Made by a program: the position numbers and the translations under genes | Origin: Auriscalpium vulgare | Lineage: Eukaryota; Basidiomycota; Agaricomycetes; Russulales; Auriscalpiaceae | Direction of reading: 5' to 3' | NCBI GenBank assembly: GCA_019915015.1 | Contig: JAHBBC010000029.1 | Span: 470,787-534,786 of the forward strand | DNA length: 64,000 nt | Shown: positions 62,495 to 64,000 of the stretch, piece by piece | How the letters are laid out: every line of letters starts with the position of its first letter | Position numbering within the stretch: position 1 is the stretch's first letter | Notes under the pieces: generated by a model | Seen by the model: the letters and a program-made list of their open reading frames with translations, nothing else | The model's database searches: none | What the model was told of the DNA's origin: nothing

Positions 62495-63879
62495 TTATTT
62501 GCTGGCGGTCTTGTACATGATGAGACCGCCGAGCGCGATAGAGTAACCTGCGGGCCGGCGTGGCGTGAGTACCGATACAGGAACAAAGGAAGGCGCGGGC
62601 AGTGCTCACCGAAAATCTGCAGTGGTGCGATGGGTGAGCCGAAAATCAGAACAGACCCCGTAATCAATAGGATGTCCTGATGAATGGTGGGGCGGATCAG
62701 CAACGAAGAATGACCGCGCGAACGCGCTAAGGATACAACAGCGCGCACCTTGAAGACGCCGGCGAGCGTAAGCACAAGGCCCGAGCCCGCGCCGACAAGG
62801 AAGACAGCGGCTATGTTGAGCAGGAAGGCAACGGACGCGTTCGAGATGAGAACAAGTGGTCCAACACTTGCAAGCTCGTAGAACGGCGCAAGACCCTCTG
62901 TGAAGGGCAATATCGCGAGGTTGATGAGCGCGCACACAGGGGCATAGTAGTGCAACGAGACAAGAGGGTCCATCTTAAGTCCGTGCAGGAGCAGCTGGAT
63001 CATCACCAGGCGCGAAGCTTCAAACTGCCTCCAATAATGAGATATGAGTTTCAGATCAACGGGAACGGGGCAGCCCTTGTGCTTACAGCAACGGCCGCGG
63101 CCTGTGTGAGAAAGCCCACGAGGTTGAAGTGCAGCTCGCCGTGCGAGGCGAGTGCAACGCCAGATGAGATCATGAACACAATCACTGCGAGCTTGCGGTT
63201 GGGCTCTTGGATGCGGAAGGTCCATGAAATCAGGAGGATGGCGACTGGCGTGAATGCCTGTGGACGTGCTGGTTAGCGTGGATAGGGGTGGGGAGGCGGT
63301 CAAGCAAGCCGAGAGGGCCTCCGAATGTGACGGGGGTGCATACTTTGAGCATCTGGATGTACGCCACACTCAGGTACAGGTACGCGGTATTGCTGAGGAT
63401 AAGGCTGGCGCTGAAGAGCAGACCTATTGGCAGAATGGACCGTATGAACGTCTCTTTGGTGAGGTGGACATCGTTGGCGCCATCGAGGAGGTGTGTTGTC
63501 CGCTGGAGAACGCGGGTGCCGATCGCCTGAACAGAACAAAGGCCGGTTATCAGTTGCCAATGCGGTCTGCGCAACAAATCAGTGTGCGCACCGCGAATCC
63601 GAGGTGGAAGGTGACGAGGAAAACAGGGTACTTGAAGTTAAGAGTGTTGTACAGATAGTTGTTGTAGATAATGACGGCAGAGCTGAGGGTGATCCAGACG
63701 GGGATGATGAAAGCCGTGGAGACCTTAGCCTTTGGCTTGCTCGCGGGGGTAGAGATGGGCGAGGGCAGCGGACTAGGGAGGTCGGATCCCTCCTTCGGAT
63801 GTACATTGAGGAAATGGGCGTTCTCGTTGTCGTTACCGCGCGTCTTCTCGATGAACTTTTCGCTGGCAGAGAGGGACAT
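62495..63879 (-). CDS. Triose-phosphate / nucleotide-sugar transporter family (TPT, SLC35-like)
   Basis: ATG 63879 to TAA 62495-62497, about 395 aa in several exons. After a polar N-terminus (SASEKFIEKTRGNDNENAHF) come the family helices: FIIPVWITLSSAVIIYNNYL, FKYPVFLVTFHLGFAVRTLI, TFIRSILPIGLLFSASLILS, NTAYLYLSVAYIQMLK/AFTP, VAILLISWTFRIQEPNRKLA, VIVFMISSGVALASHGELHF, FEASRLVMIQLLLHGLKMDP, LVSLHYYAPVCALINLAILP, NASVAFLLNIAAVFLVGAGS, GLVLTLAGVFK/DILLITGS and SPIAPLQIFG/YSIALGGLIM, ending YKTASK. The Lys near the C-terminus and the YAPVCALINL block are typical of the TPT subgroup. The substrate cannot be told. Likely a Golgi or ER antiporter. Confidence 0.88.
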
Positions 63880-64000
63880 GATTACAAGCGACAGGAAGGG
63901 TAAAGAGAGAGGAGTAAGTGGGTGGGGGTTCCGGGGAGAGCACGGGAAGGAGAGAGCGACTGGGGTCGGTACTAAAAAGCCTGAGACAAGAGAGGGAAGG

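Noticed and set aside
1..64000. Transposon, retroelement or CRISPR signatures
   Set aside because: No reverse transcriptase, transposase or integrase motifs, long terminal repeats, or regularly spaced repeats were seen.

Overview
The window looks like nuclear DNA of a filamentous basidiomycete, most likely an Agaricomycete. Genes are dense and on both strands. They are cut by many short introns (about 45-75 nt, GT...AG). The recognisable products are typically fungal: EXS phosphate-exporter type, CHCH/Mix17, RMD1-like, arrestin-like, fungal fatty aldehyde dehydrogenase, and a P450 of the 14-alpha-demethylase-like type. There are no bacterial operons, CRISPR arrays, rRNA genes or convincing tRNA genes. 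All exon structures below were read by eye from splice signals and frame continuity.

Layout. 1-1.2 kb: a short tandem repeat and a doubtful gene fragment. 1.16-7.28 kb: a direct tandem duplication of a unit of about 3 kb. Each unit carries a P450 on the minus strand. Copy 1 is broken, copy 2 reads intact, and the junction holds a relic of the 3' end of the neighbouring PAQR gene. 7.2-11.4 kb: PAQR receptor (-), SEC62 (+) and a mitochondrial TPR protein (-). 11.4-15.6 kb: gene-poor, with a decayed multi-exon gene whose conserved-looking blocks change frame. 15.6-25.1 kb: arrestin-like protein (+), VPS16 (+) and an SPX-EXS transporter (-) that begins with three tiny exons. 26.1-28.2 kb: a divergent pair of mitochondrial genes (Mix17-type CHCH protein and an Mba1/mL45-like protein). 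28.2-31.1 kb: no clear gene. 31.1-43.7 kb: FAD monooxygenase, F-box-like protein, a 5'-truncated monoacylglycerol lipase, a MAT2B/RmlD-like reductase, an RMD1-like protein, an unknown Cys-cluster protein and a membrane-anchored fatty aldehyde dehydrogenase. 44.7-49.4 kb: a divergent pair of a DUF2156 (aminoacyl-tRNA-dependent transferase fold) gene and an HSL-type alpha/beta hydrolase. 50.9-59.7 kb: a split-PH-domain protein and an unrecognised Ser/Pro-rich protein. 62.5-63.9 kb: a triose-phosphate/nucleotide-sugar-type transporter.

Functional threads. Membrane trafficking and ER entry: SEC62, VPS16, arrestin-like. Mitochondrial biogenesis: TPR protein, Mix17, mL45-like, and perhaps RMD1-like. 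Lipid and redox metabolism: P450s, fatty aldehyde dehydrogenase, the lipase remnant, the FAD monooxygenase and possibly the DUF2156/hydrolase pair. That pair is the best candidate for an undescribed two-gene system, by analogy with fungal steryl-amino-acid synthesis and hydrolysis, but the link is inference. The clearest evolutionary signals read directly from the sequence are the P450 duplication with a sharply bounded conversion-like tract, and the decaying gene at 12.5-13.9 kb.
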